Positions 47,479 through 55,830 of a stretch of 55,830 bases of DNA are shown here, one piece after another (position 1 is the stretch's first letter; each line of letters begins with the position of its first letter). The notes beneath the pieces are model-generated. The model saw nothing but the letters and a program-made list of their open reading frames with translations. It was not told the DNA's origin and ran no database searches. Position numbers and translations under genes: made by a program. Source of the DNA: Streptococcus sp. M334 (lineage in GTDB: Bacteria; Bacillota; Bacilli; Lactobacillales; Streptococcaceae); the NCBI RefSeq assembly GCF_000187745.1, contig NZ_GL732486.1, forward strand, positions 1,333-57,162, in the 5' to 3' direction.

Positions 47479-48770
47479 GTAAAGAAAATCCTTTAAGCCA
47501 TCATGAGCAGTTGCGTTATGATTATCTTTTTAAGAATATTCATTACCTCAATGAGCGAGAGAAAAAAGAGTTTGCTTACTTGCAAGACAAATTAAATAGG
47601 GCAAGTAGTGACGCCACCTCAGAAAGTCAAGAATTGACTGAGGATTATAGAAAGACAAGTACTAACGCTTCAATTCCTCCTTATAATAGTCGTAGTCGTT
47701 CTGAGAGATACCAGAAGATCAATTCTCTTCCAAAGAAACAAGCTAAAAAGAGGAAGCTACGGTGGGGGCGTATTTTTGCTGGATTGCTTGCTCTTCTAGC
47801 CTGTGTCGGTTTTGGCATGATTTTTATGTTCCTAAAAGGCTATTCAAATGCTGATCCAAACAAACCTGCCAATGCTAAGGCTGCTAAAGTAGAAGTCTTT
47901 AATGGTCAAGATACCAAGGATGGGGTCAATATTTTGATTATGGGGACGGATGGACGAATTGGCCAAAACAGTGCTGAAACGAGAACGGACTCGATTATGG
48001 TCCTAAATGTTGGCGGCTCAGATAAGAAAATTAAGCTGGTCAGCTTCATGCGTGATAATTTGGTTTATATAGACGGTTATAGCCAAGTCATTAATGGTAA
48101 AAAGCAGTCCGATAACAAGTTAAATGTGGCCTATGAGTTAGGAGAACAAGAGGGACAAAAAGGGGCAGAAATGGTTCGCCAAATCTTGAAAGATAATTTT
48201 GACTTGGACATTAAGTACTATGCCTTGGTTGACTTTCAGGCCTTCGCAACCGCTATTGACACTCTGTTCCCTGATGGTGTGACAATTGATGCCCAATTTT
48301 CAACATTGAATGGGCATCCGCTAACAGAAGCTACAGTCGGAGATGATTTACATGCTACGGAAACAGAGTCTCCAACCCAGACTATTAAAGTCGGGAAACA
48401 GCAGATGAACGGTTCAACCTTGCTCAACTATGCTCGCTTCCGTGATGATGACGAAGGTGATTACGGTCGTACCAAGAGACAACAGCAAGTGTTGACAGCT
48501 GTTCTGCAGCAACTTAAGGATCCAACCAAACTCTTTACTGGATCAGAAGCGCTTGGTAAGGTCTTTGGTATGACCTCTACGAATGTTCCTTATAGCTTCC
48601 TACTGACCAATGGCTTATCCTTCCTAAATGGAGCGCAAAATGGTATAGAGAGATTAACAGTTCCGGAACTAGGCGATTGGGTCGATGCCTATGATGTCTA
48701 TGGAGGACAGGCACTTTTAGTAGACCAAAATAAATATCAAACTAAACTTTCTCAGATGAGGATGAGATAA
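47475..48770 (+). CDS. psr: LytR-CpsA-Psr family protein
   Basis: 431 residues. A long basic cytosolic N-terminus (KKQAKKRKLRWGR) is followed by one membrane segment at about residues 97-118, then the extracellular LCP domain: ILIMGTDGR, ETRTDSIMVLNV, VSFMRDNLVYI, KLNVAYELG and LLNYARFRDDDEGDYGRTKRQQQV. LCP enzymes attach teichoic acids or capsule to peptidoglycan. It is translationally coupled to pheA (ATGA) although its job is in the cell wall. The wall teichoic acid genes follow after a hairpin. Confidence 0.92.
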   Translation: MSKENPLSHHEQLRYDYLFKNIHYLNEREKKEFAYLQDKLNRASSDATSESQELTEDYRKTSTNASIPPYNSRSRSERYQKINSLPKKQAKKRKLRWGRIFAGLLALLACVGFGMIFMFLKGYSNADPNKPANAKAAKVEVFNGQDTKDGVNILIMGTDGRIGQNSAETRTDSIMVLNVGGSDKKIKLVSFMRDNLVYIDGYSQVINGKKQSDNKLNVAYELGEQEGQKGAEMVRQILKDNFDLDIKYYALVDFQAFATAIDTLFPDGVTIDAQFSTLNGHPLTEATVGDDLHATETESPTQTIKVGKQQMNGSTLLNYARFRDDDEGDYGRTKRQQQVLTAVLQQLKDPTKLFTGSEALGKVFGMTSTNVPYSFLLTNGLSFLNGAQNGIERLTVPELGDWVDAYDVYGGQALLVDQNKYQTKLSQMRMR

Positions 48771-48780
48771 AATAATACAG

Positions 48781-48834
48781 GAAAAATCAAGGTTCGAATC
48801 ACCAGTAAAACAGTGGTTTGGACTTTGATTTTTC
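48781..48834 (+). terminator. Long 22-pair hairpin after psr
   Basis: 48781-48802 pairs with 48813-48834 along 22 bases using Watson-Crick and about four G-U pairs, loop of 10. The outer part is GAAAAATCAA/TTGATTTTTC. It probably ends the aro-psr transcript, though the stem is longer than most terminators here and the T run lies in the stem. Confidence 0.65.
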
Positions 48835-48865
48835 GTAGTGTCTGATGGATTTTTAAGGGTTTTTA

Positions 48866-48874
48866 TGGTATAAT
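48866..48874 (+). promoter_or_regulatory. Extended -10 promoter of the licD3 cluster
   Basis: TGGTATAAT with hexamer TATAAT at 48869-48874, 39 bases before the start codon. No good -35 is seen. AGAGGAGAG precedes ATG 48914. Confidence 0.65.
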
Positions 48875-48913
48875 GAAACAATATAACTCGTTATTGAACA
48901 GAAGAGGAGAGAT

Positions 48914-49750
48914 ATGACTGATTTAAAAGCAATTCAGGCTCGTAGTCTGGAGATGGCTGAATATTTTGTGGGTTTTTGCAAGGAACATGATTTGCTCTGT
49001 TATCTCTGTGGTGGAGGTGCTATTGGCGCCCTTCGAAACAAGGGCTTTATTCCGTGGGATGACGACCTAGACTTTTTTATGCCCCGCAAAGATTATGAAA
49101 AATTAGCAAAATTATGGCCTCGTTATGCAGAGGAACGTTATTTCTTGTCAAAGAGTAATAAGGATTTTGTCGACCGCAATCTTTTTATTACCATTCGTGA
49201 CAAGGAAACGACTTGTATTAAGCCTTACCAGCAAGATTTGAATTTGCCCCATGGTTTGGCTTTGGATGTTTTGCCTTTGGATTATTATCCGAAAAATCCA
49301 GCTGAGCGGAAAAAACAGGTTCGTTGGGCCTTGATTTATTCACTCTTTTGTGCGCAAACTGTTCCAGAAAAGCATGGCGCACTTATGAAATGGGGAAGCC
49401 GTATTTTACTGGGTTTGACTCCAAAATCTCTCCGTTATCGCATTTGGAAAAAAGCTGAGAAAGAAATGACTAAGTATGGTCTAGCTGAGAGTGATGGAAT
49501 CACCGAATTATGCTCAGGTCCTGGCTACATGAGAAACAAGTACCCAATCGCATCCTTTGAAGATAATCTCTTCTTGCCATTTGAAGAGACAGAAATGCCC
49601 GTTCCAGTCGGCTATGATGCCTATCTCAGCACTGCTTTTGGTGATTATATGACACCACCACCAGCAGACAAACAGCTACCGCATCATGATGCTGTCATCG
49701 CTGATATGGATAAGTCTTATACAGAATACAAGGGAGAATATGGTGGCTAA
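48914..49750 (+). CDS. licD3: LicD-family phosphotransferase (LicD3-like)
   Basis: 278 residues of the LicD/fukutin-related nucleotidyltransferase fold. CGGGAIGALRNKGFIPWDDDLDFFMPRKDYE holds the metal-binding acidic cluster (given in part: IPWDDDLDFF). LicD proteins transfer phosphocholine to sugars of teichoic acid. Its place at the head of two glycosyltransferases and a polymerase matches the pneumococcal lic3 region as I remember it, where LicD3 is thought to act on teichoic acid precursors. The end overlaps the glycosyltransferase gene by 11 bases. Confidence 0.85.
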   Translation: MTDLKAIQARSLEMAEYFVGFCKEHDLLCYLCGGGAIGALRNKGFIPWDDDLDFFMPRKDYEKLAKLWPRYAEERYFLSKSNKDFVDRNLFITIRDKETTCIKPYQQDLNLPHGLALDVLPLDYYPKNPAERKKQVRWALIYSLFCAQTVPEKHGALMKWGSRILLGLTPKSLRYRIWKKAEKEMTKYGLAESDGITELCSGPGYMRNKYPIASFEDNLFLPFEETEMPVPVGYDAYLSTAFGDYMTPPPADKQLPHHDAVIADMDKSYTEYKGEYGG

Positions 49751-50843
49751 GAAAAAAATCTTATTTTTTATGTGGTCTTTTTCTCTCGGGGGTGGAGCAG
49801 AGAAGATTCTATCTACCATTGTTTCAAATCTAGATCCAGAAAAGTATGATATTGATATTCTTGAAATGGAACATTTTGATAAGGGATACGAATCTGTTCC
49901 CAAGCATGTAGGCATTTTAAAATCCCTTCAGGATTATCGCCAAGCAAGATGGATTCGAGCTCTTTTGTGGAGAATGAGAATTTATTTTCCGAGATTGACA
50001 CGTCGCTTACTGGTGAAAGATGACTATGATGTTGAAGTTTCCTTTACCATTATGAATCCTCCACTTTTGTTTTCTAAAAGAAAAGAAGTCAAGAAAATCT
50101 CTTGGATTCATGGAAGTATCGAAGAATTTCTTAAGGATAGCTCCAAAAGAGAATCACATAGACGCCAGTTGGATGCCGCGGATACCATTGTAGGAATTTC
50201 AAAAAAAACCAGTAATTCTATCAAGGAAGTCTATCCAGATTATGCTTCCAAATTACAGACGGTCTACAATGGTTATGATTTTCAGAGTATTCTAGAAACA
50301 TCTCAAGAGAAGATCGATATCGAGATTGCGCCTCAAAGTATCTGTACTATCGGACGGATTGAGGAAAATAAGGGTTCTGACCGTGTGGTGGAAGTGATAC
50401 GCTTATTACACCAAGAGGGAAAAAACTATCATCTCTACTTCATAGGGGCTGGTGATATGGAAGAGGAACTGAAAAAACGAGTCAAAGAGTATGGGCTTGA
50501 GGACTATGTACATTTCATTGGTTATCAAAAAAATCCATACCAGTATTTGTCTCAGATGAAAGTTCTCTTGTCTATGTCTAAACAAGAAGGTTTTCCTGGA
50601 GTGTATGTGGAAGCCTTGAGTCTGGGACTTCCTTTTGTCTCTACGGATGTCGGAGGGGCTGAGGAATTATCCCAAGAAGGACGATTTGGACAAATCATTG
50701 AGAGCAATCAAGAGGCAGCTCAGGCAATTATTGAATACATGACTTCTGCCTCAAACTTCGATGTCAATGAGGCTAGCCAATTCATTCAGCAATTTACAAT
50801 TGCCAAACAAATCGAACAAGTAGAAAAACTATTAGAGGAGTAG
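49740..50843 (+). CDS. Glycosyltransferase family 4 (GT-B)
   Basis: 367 residues from ATG 49740 (GTG 49743 also possible), preceded by AAGGGAGA; the longer reading from 49686 lies inside licD3. The N-terminal domain begins ILFFMWSFSLGGGAEKIL. The C-terminal domain has ICTIGRIEENKGSDRVVE and the E-x7-E motif EGFPGVYVEALSLGLPFVSTDVGG (in part). It probably adds a sugar to the teichoic acid repeat on the inner membrane face; donor and acceptor cannot be read from sequence. Confidence 0.87.
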   Translation: MVAKKKILFFMWSFSLGGGAEKILSTIVSNLDPEKYDIDILEMEHFDKGYESVPKHVGILKSLQDYRQARWIRALLWRMRIYFPRLTRRLLVKDDYDVEVSFTIMNPPLLFSKRKEVKKISWIHGSIEEFLKDSSKRESHRRQLDAADTIVGISKKTSNSIKEVYPDYASKLQTVYNGYDFQSILETSQEKIDIEIAPQSICTIGRIEENKGSDRVVEVIRLLHQEGKNYHLYFIGAGDMEEELKKRVKEYGLEDYVHFIGYQKNPYQYLSQMKVLLSMSKQEGFPGVYVEALSLGLPFVSTDVGGAEELSQEGRFGQIIESNQEAAQAIIEYMTSASNFDVNEASQFIQQFTIAKQIEQVEKLLEE

Positions 50844-50844
50844 C

Positions 50845-51831
50845 ATGGAAACTGCATTAATTAGTGTTATTGTGCCAGTCTATAATGTGGCGCAGTACCT
50901 AGAAAAATCGATAGCTTCCATTCAGGAGCAGACCTATCAAAATCTGGAAATTATTCTTGTTGATGATGGTGCAACAGATGAAAGTGATCGCTTGTGTGAT
51001 GCAATCGCTGAACAAGATGATAGGGTGTCAGTGCTTCATAAAAAGAACGAAGGATTGTCGCAAGCACGAAATGATGGAATGAAGCAGGCTCACGGAGATT
51101 ATCTGATTTTTATTGACTCAGATGATTATATCCATCCAGAAATGATTCAGAGCTTATATGAGCAATTAATTCAAGAAGATGCGGATGTTTCGAGCTGTGG
51201 TGTCATGAATGTCTATGCTAATGATGAGAGCCCACAGTCAGCCAATCAGGATGGCTATTTTGTCTGTGATTCCCAAACATTTCTAAGGGAATACCTCATA
51301 GGTGAAAAAATTCCTGGAACGATTTGCAATAAGCTAATCAAGAAAGAGATTGCAACTGCCCTATCCTTTCCAAAGGGATTGATTTATGAAGATGCTTATT
51401 ATCATTTTGATTTAATCAAGTTGGCTAAGAAGTACGTTGTTAATACCAAACCCTATTATTACTATTTCCATAGAGGGGATAGTATTACGACTAAACCCTA
51501 TGCAGAGAAGGATTTAGCCTATATTGATATCTACCAAAAGTTTTACAATGAAGTTATGAAAAACTATCCAGATTTGAAAGAGGTTGCTTTTTTCAGATTA
51601 GCCTATGCCTACTTTTTTATTCTGGATAAGATGTTGCTAGATGATCAGTATAAACAGTTTGAAGCCTATTCTCAGATTCATCGTTTTTTAAAAGGCCATG
51701 CCTTTGCTATTGCTAGGAATCCAATTTTCCGTAAGGGGAGAAGAATTAGTGCCTTGGCTCTATTTATAAATATTTCCTTATACCGATTCTTATTACTGAA
51801 AAATATTGAAAAATCTAAAAAATTACATTAG
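50845..51831 (+). CDS. Glycosyltransferase family 2 (GT-A)
   Basis: 328 residues. ISVIVPVYNVAQYLEKSI at the start, EIILVDDGATDES for nucleotide binding, and the metal-binding DSDD in YLIFIDSDDYIHPE. The C-terminal part is typical of streptococcal polysaccharide transferases (YYYYFHRGDSITT). It begins one base after the previous stop. Likely adds a second sugar of the repeat; its specificity is unknown. Confidence 0.88.
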   Translation: METALISVIVPVYNVAQYLEKSIASIQEQTYQNLEIILVDDGATDESDRLCDAIAEQDDRVSVLHKKNEGLSQARNDGMKQAHGDYLIFIDSDDYIHPEMIQSLYEQLIQEDADVSSCGVMNVYANDESPQSANQDGYFVCDSQTFLREYLIGEKIPGTICNKLIKKEIATALSFPKGLIYEDAYYHFDLIKLAKKYVVNTKPYYYYFHRGDSITTKPYAEKDLAYIDIYQKFYNEVMKNYPDLKEVAFFRLAYAYFFILDKMLLDDQYKQFEAYSQIHRFLKGHAFAIARNPIFRKGRRISALALFINISLYRFLLLKNIEKSKKLH

Positions 51832-51846
51832 AACGGGGGTGAGCAA

Positions 51847-53316
51847 GTGATTGATGGAAAACGATTATTATTTAGTTTGACCATAGTTAGCTATGCCTTG
51901 ACGCTAGTAAGTGGAATTGTGTATCTGTTTAATAATGACAATGTTAGCTTGCTTTCTACTTTATTGTTCTTACTGGTTAGTAGCTTAATTGCTTGTTGGA
52001 ATGATATCAAGTATTACTTAATCCATTTTATTTTCTTTTTAACTATTTTTATCTTTCTAGTATCAAGACCGACCATTGATTATTTTAGGGATGGTGCTTT
52101 GGATACCTATCATCCAATAGCCTATCGTTTTGCCTTTATAGTTGTCATGGTTTCGATTCTGGGCTTGACCATAGGAGGCATCCTGGCTCGTTACTTCATA
52201 ACTAGGAAGAAAATAAAAGTAGCAAATATAGGAAATTCTCTAAAAGAGGTTTACATCAAGCGGTTGCGCTTTGTATCGCTAGGAGTTTTTCTTCTAACCT
52301 ATCCTTTCTATTTCATTAGATTATTTGAACGACTCCTATATCGCTTGCAGACTTCCTACTATGCCTACTATGCAAATTTTGAAAGTAAACTGCCTTATAT
52401 TACCTATATCTTGTCTACCTTTACGGTCTATGCAATGTGTATGTATCTGGCAACCAAGCCAAAGAAATGGCAGGCTACAGCAGTGCTTGTCTCCTTTATT
52501 GCAGCTAATACCATTCATTTGGCAATCGGGACACGCAATCCCTTTATTTTAAGTATTTTATTTGCTTTTGTTTATTACTTTATGCGGGAGCAAACTGAAA
52601 AAGGAAAATGGATTGGGTTTAAAGAAAAGTTAGCAATTTTTGTAGGTTCTCCTATTCTCATGTTAGCGATGGGAGTGCTCAATTATGTACGGGATAATGT
52701 CCAAGTTTCCCATACAGGTTTCTGGGATATCTTACTTGACTTTATCTATAAACAAGGGACTAGTTTTGGTGTCTTGGCTCGAGGTTTTCTATTTAACAGT
52801 AGCCTCCCTTACCGAGATTTCCGTAATTTTACTTTTGGTCCTGTCCTTGATTATTTTGCAAGGGGGAGTTTGGGGGCCATTTTCGGAGGAAAAGCCTTTG
52901 AGCATACAACCAATAGTGTGGAACTGGCTATTGATAGTAATAGTTATGCCCATAATCTATCCTATCTTGTCTTGAACAAGGAATACTTGAAAGGACATGG
53001 TATCGGAAGTAGCTATATTATGGAGTTGTATACCGACTATGGTATGATAGGAGTCTTTCTACTTAGTCTCTTACTAGGTATGTTATTCATAGCCATGCTG
53101 CAAGTAGCCTATCGTTCAAGAACAATCCTATTTGCCTTGTCTCTACTCATCTTGAATAATCTATTCTTTATGCCAAGAAGTAGCTTTTCAGAAAGTTTCT
53201 TCAATTTATTTACAATGCAATTCTGGGGAATTGTTCTTGTGATTATATTCGTAGCGAAAATGCTTACAAAAGAGAACCAGTATCTACTCAACAAAGGAGA
53301 AAAAAATCATGTTTGA
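51847..53316 (+). CDS. tarP: Teichoic acid / oligosaccharide repeat-unit polymerase (TarP-like)
   Basis: 489 residues with 11-12 hydrophobic segments and a large loop around residues 270-350 (GFLFNSSLPYRDFRNFTFGP), the topology of Wzy-type polymerases. It starts at GTG 51847 after GGGGGTGAG. In pneumococcus the gene in this position is proposed to polymerise teichoic acid repeats; the name rests on that context. Its stop overlaps the Wzz-like gene. Confidence 0.75.
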   Translation: MIDGKRLLFSLTIVSYALTLVSGIVYLFNNDNVSLLSTLLFLLVSSLIACWNDIKYYLIHFIFFLTIFIFLVSRPTIDYFRDGALDTYHPIAYRFAFIVVMVSILGLTIGGILARYFITRKKIKVANIGNSLKEVYIKRLRFVSLGVFLLTYPFYFIRLFERLLYRLQTSYYAYYANFESKLPYITYILSTFTVYAMCMYLATKPKKWQATAVLVSFIAANTIHLAIGTRNPFILSILFAFVYYFMREQTEKGKWIGFKEKLAIFVGSPILMLAMGVLNYVRDNVQVSHTGFWDILLDFIYKQGTSFGVLARGFLFNSSLPYRDFRNFTFGPVLDYFARGSLGAIFGGKAFEHTTNSVELAIDSNSYAHNLSYLVLNKEYLKGHGIGSSYIMELYTDYGMIGVFLLSLLLGMLFIAMLQVAYRSRTILFALSLLILNNLFFMPRSSFSESFFNLFTMQFWGIVLVIIFVAKMLTKENQYLLNKGEKNHV

Positions 53317-54343
53317 ACATTATTCAGTAGCTGATTTGTTTGCAAATCTTTACAAAAAACGAAAAGCAAATATTTTAGCTCTCATCGCTTTATTTGCTCT
53401 TATTGCTGTACCATTTACAATTAAAGCAGTTAAGAATAAAAATACTGTCAAAGACACAACAAGTTATTCAACTTATATCAGCTATAAAATCACCCCTCCA
53501 GAAGATTCAGCTAAAACGATTTTGAATCATCAAATTGGTGGTTATAGTGATTTCTATGGGAAATTGATTGATGGGAATTTGAATGGAGCTTATCTTTTCA
53601 ATGATGTAGAACCGAGTAAGTTGAAAAAAATTGCCAGTGAATTGGATACGACAGAGTCAACCTTGAAAAATTCTACAAGCGACTATTGGTGGAAAAAATT
53701 GACCGTCTATTATATGATTGACGATGCAGGGGTTGGTGTGAAAATTTTGACACCAAGTAAAGATGCTAATGACTTGTTGGAGCGAAAAATTGATGGATTG
53801 ATTGAGAAATTTAAACACACTTATGCAAATGTAAAAATTGAAAAATTGGAAACCATCAATTCTAAAGAATTGAATGCAAATGGTGAGACAGCGCTTGGAT
53901 TAAACGTCAAGAATTTGATTCTTCGTTTAGCTGTTATTGGAGTAGTCTGTGTGATTTTGGTTGTGATGGGAAATGTATTGATTTATCTCTTTAATCCAAC
54001 AATCAATAGAGCAGGTGATTTTTCTCAGTATCAAATTGATTTTGTAACAGAGATTACAACAATTGCTAATCTAGCAGATATTCTATCATATAAAAATGCT
54101 GGACAAGAATTGACTATTGTTAGCTCAAATAAAGCTATTCTAGATAAATTAAAACAAAATCAAGAGATTTTGAAAGGAATGCATTTTGTAGATTTACAAG
54201 ATGTACCATCTCTTTTAGAAAGAGATACAGTCCTTCTTGTTGAAGAATACGGAGTGACTCGTTATAAGAAATTTGAACAAAGTCTTCAAATTCTTCGAAA
54301 CTTAAATCGTTCTATCCTCGGTGTAGCAACCTTTAAATTATAA
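53309..54343 (+). CDS. Wzz-like membrane protein with two transmembrane segments
   Basis: 344 residues. Hydrophobic segments at about 21-38 and 201-226 flank an extracellular region of about 160 residues; a cytosolic C-terminal domain of about 115 residues follows, with a second-fold look (LTIVSSNKAILDKLK; DTVLLVEEYGVTRYKKFEQSL). That layout resembles polysaccharide chain-length (Wzz/CpsC-type) proteins, and the C-terminal part resembles a P-loop-free CpsD/BY-kinase remnant (inference). Overlap with tarP by 8 bases suggests they work together. Confidence 0.65.
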   Translation: MFEHYSVADLFANLYKKRKANILALIALFALIAVPFTIKAVKNKNTVKDTTSYSTYISYKITPPEDSAKTILNHQIGGYSDFYGKLIDGNLNGAYLFNDVEPSKLKKIASELDTTESTLKNSTSDYWWKKLTVYYMIDDAGVGVKILTPSKDANDLLERKIDGLIEKFKHTYANVKIEKLETINSKELNANGETALGLNVKNLILRLAVIGVVCVILVVMGNVLIYLFNPTINRAGDFSQYQIDFVTEITTIANLADILSYKNAGQELTIVSSNKAILDKLKQNQEILKGMHFVDLQDVPSLLERDTVLLVEEYGVTRYKKFEQSLQILRNLNRSILGVATFKL

Positions 54344-54391
54344 GCATCCTGATACATCGTGTCTTTAAAGTTGGCGAAGAGTCGATTTTGA

Positions 54392-54433
54392 GGCTCCATA
54401 ATATTTGTAGTGGGTACCCTCCCTATAGATATT
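54392..54433. repeat. Terminal repeat block left of the IS element
   Basis: Begins GGCTCCATAATATTTG and ends CCCTATAGATATT (54421-54433). The last 13 bases are inverted at the window's right edge (55818-55830), so it looks like one arm of a pair enclosing the transposase genes. Confidence 0.65.
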
Positions 54434-54469
54434 CTGGCTCTTTGTCAACTGTAGTGGGTTTAAGAAAAG

Positions 54470-54997
54470 CTAAGATCGAGAAAGGACAAAATTCGTCCTT
54501 TCTTTTTTGATGTTCAGAGCAATAAAAAACCGTTTTTTGAAGTTTTCAAAGTTCCGAAAACCAAAGGCCTTTCGTTTGATAAGTTTGATGAGATTATTGG
54601 TTGCTTCTAATTTGGCATTAGAATAGGGTAACTGAAGGGCATTGACGATTTTCTCTTTATCTTTGAGGAAGGTTTTAAAGACAGTCTGAAAAAGAGGATG
54701 AACCTGCTTTAGATTGTCTTCAATGAGTCCGAAAAATTTATCCGGTTCCTTATTCTGAAAGTGAAAAAGCAAGAGTTGATAGAGATTGTAGTGGTGTTTC
54801 AACTCTTCTGAATAGCTTAAAAGCTTGTCTAGAATCTCTTTATTCGTTAAGTGCATACGAAAAGTAGGGCGATAAAATCGTTTATCACTCAGTTTACGAC
54901 TATCCTGTTGAATGAGTTTCCAGGAGCGTTTGATGGCCTTGTATTCATGGGATTTTTGATGAAACTGATTCATGATTTGGACACGCAAACGACTCAT
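54470..54997 (-). pseudogene. ISL3 transposase, C-terminal fragment
   Basis: 175 codons reading MSRLRVQIMNQFHQKSHEYKA to FVLSRS. It has the C-terminal DDE region with the last catalytic Glu in SNAKLEATNNLIKLIKR. The reading frame is open upstream of its ATG (QHLSRAMSR), showing it was once joined to the fragment at 54994-55776. Confidence 0.85.
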
Positions 54998-55776
54998 AGC
55001 ACGGCTGAGATGTTGGAGTAAAACAGTCCAGTGGACTGTTTTAGCCTGAGTCTAGAAATTCTAAAGCGAAGCAGCTGTTTAGCCAAGTCATAGTAAGGGC
55101 TAAACATATCCATAGTAATGATTTTCACCTGACAACGAACGGCTCTATAGTAGCGAAGAAAGTGATTTCGAATGATAGCTTGTGTTCTTCCCTCGAGAAC
55201 AGTGATGATGTTGAGATTATCAAAATCTTGTGCAATAAAACTCATCTTTCCCTTAGTGAAGGCATACTCGTCCCAGGACATAATCTCAGGAAGACGAGAA
55301 AAATCATGCTTAAAGTGGAAATCATTGAGCTTGCGAATGACAGTTGAAGTTGAAATGGCCAGCTGATGAGCAATATCGGTCATAGAAGTTTTTTCAATCA
55401 GCTTCTGAGCAATCTTTTGGTTGGTGATACGAGGGATTTGATGATTCTTCTTGACGATAGAAGTCTCAGCGACCATCATTTTTGAGCACTGATAGCAGTT
55501 AAAACGGCGTTTTCTAAGGAGAATTCTAGTAGGCATACCAGTTGTTTCGAGGTAAGGGAGCTTAGATGGTTTTTGAAAGTCATATTTCTTCATTAGACTT
55601 CCACAATCAGGACAAGAAGGGGCCTCATAATCCAGTCTAGCGATGATTTCTTTGTGGGTATCCCTATTGATGATGTCTATAATTTGGATATTAGGGTCTT
55701 TAATATCGAGTAGTTTTGTGATAAAATGTAATTGTTCCATATGATTCTTTCTAATGATGTTTTTGTCGCTTTTCAT
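54994..55776 (-). pseudogene. ISL3 transposase, N-terminal fragment
   Basis: 260 codons. An N-terminal zinc-finger-like region (CPDCGSLMKKY.. NCYQCSKM), a helix-turn-helix (MTDIAHQLAISTSTVIRKL) and the first catalytic block WDEYAFTKGKMSFIAQD with VKIITMDMFSPYY. After AKQL the expected continuation to the DRFH motif is lost and replaced by an unrelated palindromic sequence, so the frame ends in a stop. Confidence 0.85.
55019..55043. repeat. Perfect 12-base palindrome inside the transposase
   Basis: TAAAACAGTCCA and TGGACTGTTTTA flank a single G. It falls where the transposase should encode its second catalytic region. Confidence 0.85.
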
Positions 55777-55830
55777 TATAGATCTTATGGGACTTTTCTA
55801 CAACAAATAGGCTCCATAATATCTATAGGG

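Larger units (their letters stand above)
54436..55830 (-). mobile_element. ISL3-family insertion sequence (IS1167-like), inactive, runs off the window
   Basis: The left end starts GGCTCTTTGTCAACTGTAG, as in IS1167-type elements from memory. Two minus-strand ORFs carry the halves of an ISL3 transposase. The right end contains TCTACAACAAATAGGCTCC, a poor match to the inverted left end, and the sequence stops at the window edge. Confidence 0.8.

Noticed and set aside
48790..48803. GGTTCGAATCACC as the T-arm and 3' end of a tRNA
   Set aside because: No acceptor, D-arm or anticodon arm upstream; the bases are used in a 22-pair hairpin.
54994..54997. Programmed frameshift joining the two transposase ORFs
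   Set aside because: The join lacks the DRFH catalytic segment, so even a frameshift would not restore a working transposase.

Overview
The window looks like a chromosomal segment of a Mitis-group streptococcus (Streptococcus pneumoniae, S. pseudopneumoniae, S. mitis or a close relative). The evidence is AT-rich DNA with consensus TTGACA/TATAAT and extended TGnTATAAT promoters, two RUP-like repeats, a degenerate ISL3/IS1167-type insertion sequence, and gene order I recognise from pneumococcus: pst1-phoU, murB-potABCD, a T-box-led alaS, the aroDEBC-tyrA-aroA-aroK-pheA-psr cluster, and the lic3-type teichoic acid cluster. Names rest on recognition from memory; no database was searched.

Layout. 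1-788: C-terminal end of an LPXTG surface protein. 963-7181: housekeeping genes (hemW, acyl-ACP thioesterase, HAD phosphatase, a membrane protein, spxA, a UPF0223 protein, an inositol-monophosphatase-like enzyme, an rRNA m5C methyltransferase). 7308-13595: phosphate uptake operon pstS-pstC-pstA-pstB-pstB-phoU and an amino-acid-binding lipoprotein gene, bounded by two inverted copies of one repeat; the first pstB is frameshifted. 13619-16525: a MocR/GntR regulator divergent from acetolactate decarboxylase and an intramembrane protease. 16638-21484: murB and potABCD, with a structured RNA-like leader before potA.

21550-27598 is the accessory island: an MmeI-like DNA methyltransferase without a visible nuclease motif, a superfamily 2 helicase and a GIY-YIG nuclease, overlapping as an operon. 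In front lies a short ORF with a good ribosome binding site, a perfect (AT)10 tract and an intrinsic-terminator-like hairpin inside the ORF. Only one of the three repeat-length frames lets translation run through the hairpin to the methyltransferase start. This suggests a phase-variable attenuator switching a restriction-modification-like system, and is the most interesting feature here.

27684-38268: a small membrane protein, an alanine T-box with a LURP-one-like gene and alaS, a cytosolic alpha-amylase, an ABC exporter pair, two very small ORFs and an LtaS-type phosphoglycerol transferase. 38385-48770: a leaderless RlmI-like methyltransferase followed by the complete shikimate/chorismate pathway plus tyrA and pheA, ending in an LCP-family gene. 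48914-54343: licD3-like gene, two glycosyltransferases, a polymerase (tarP-like) and a Wzz-like membrane protein, probably for teichoic acid repeat modification and polymerisation. 54392-55830: a broken ISL3-family element running off the window end.
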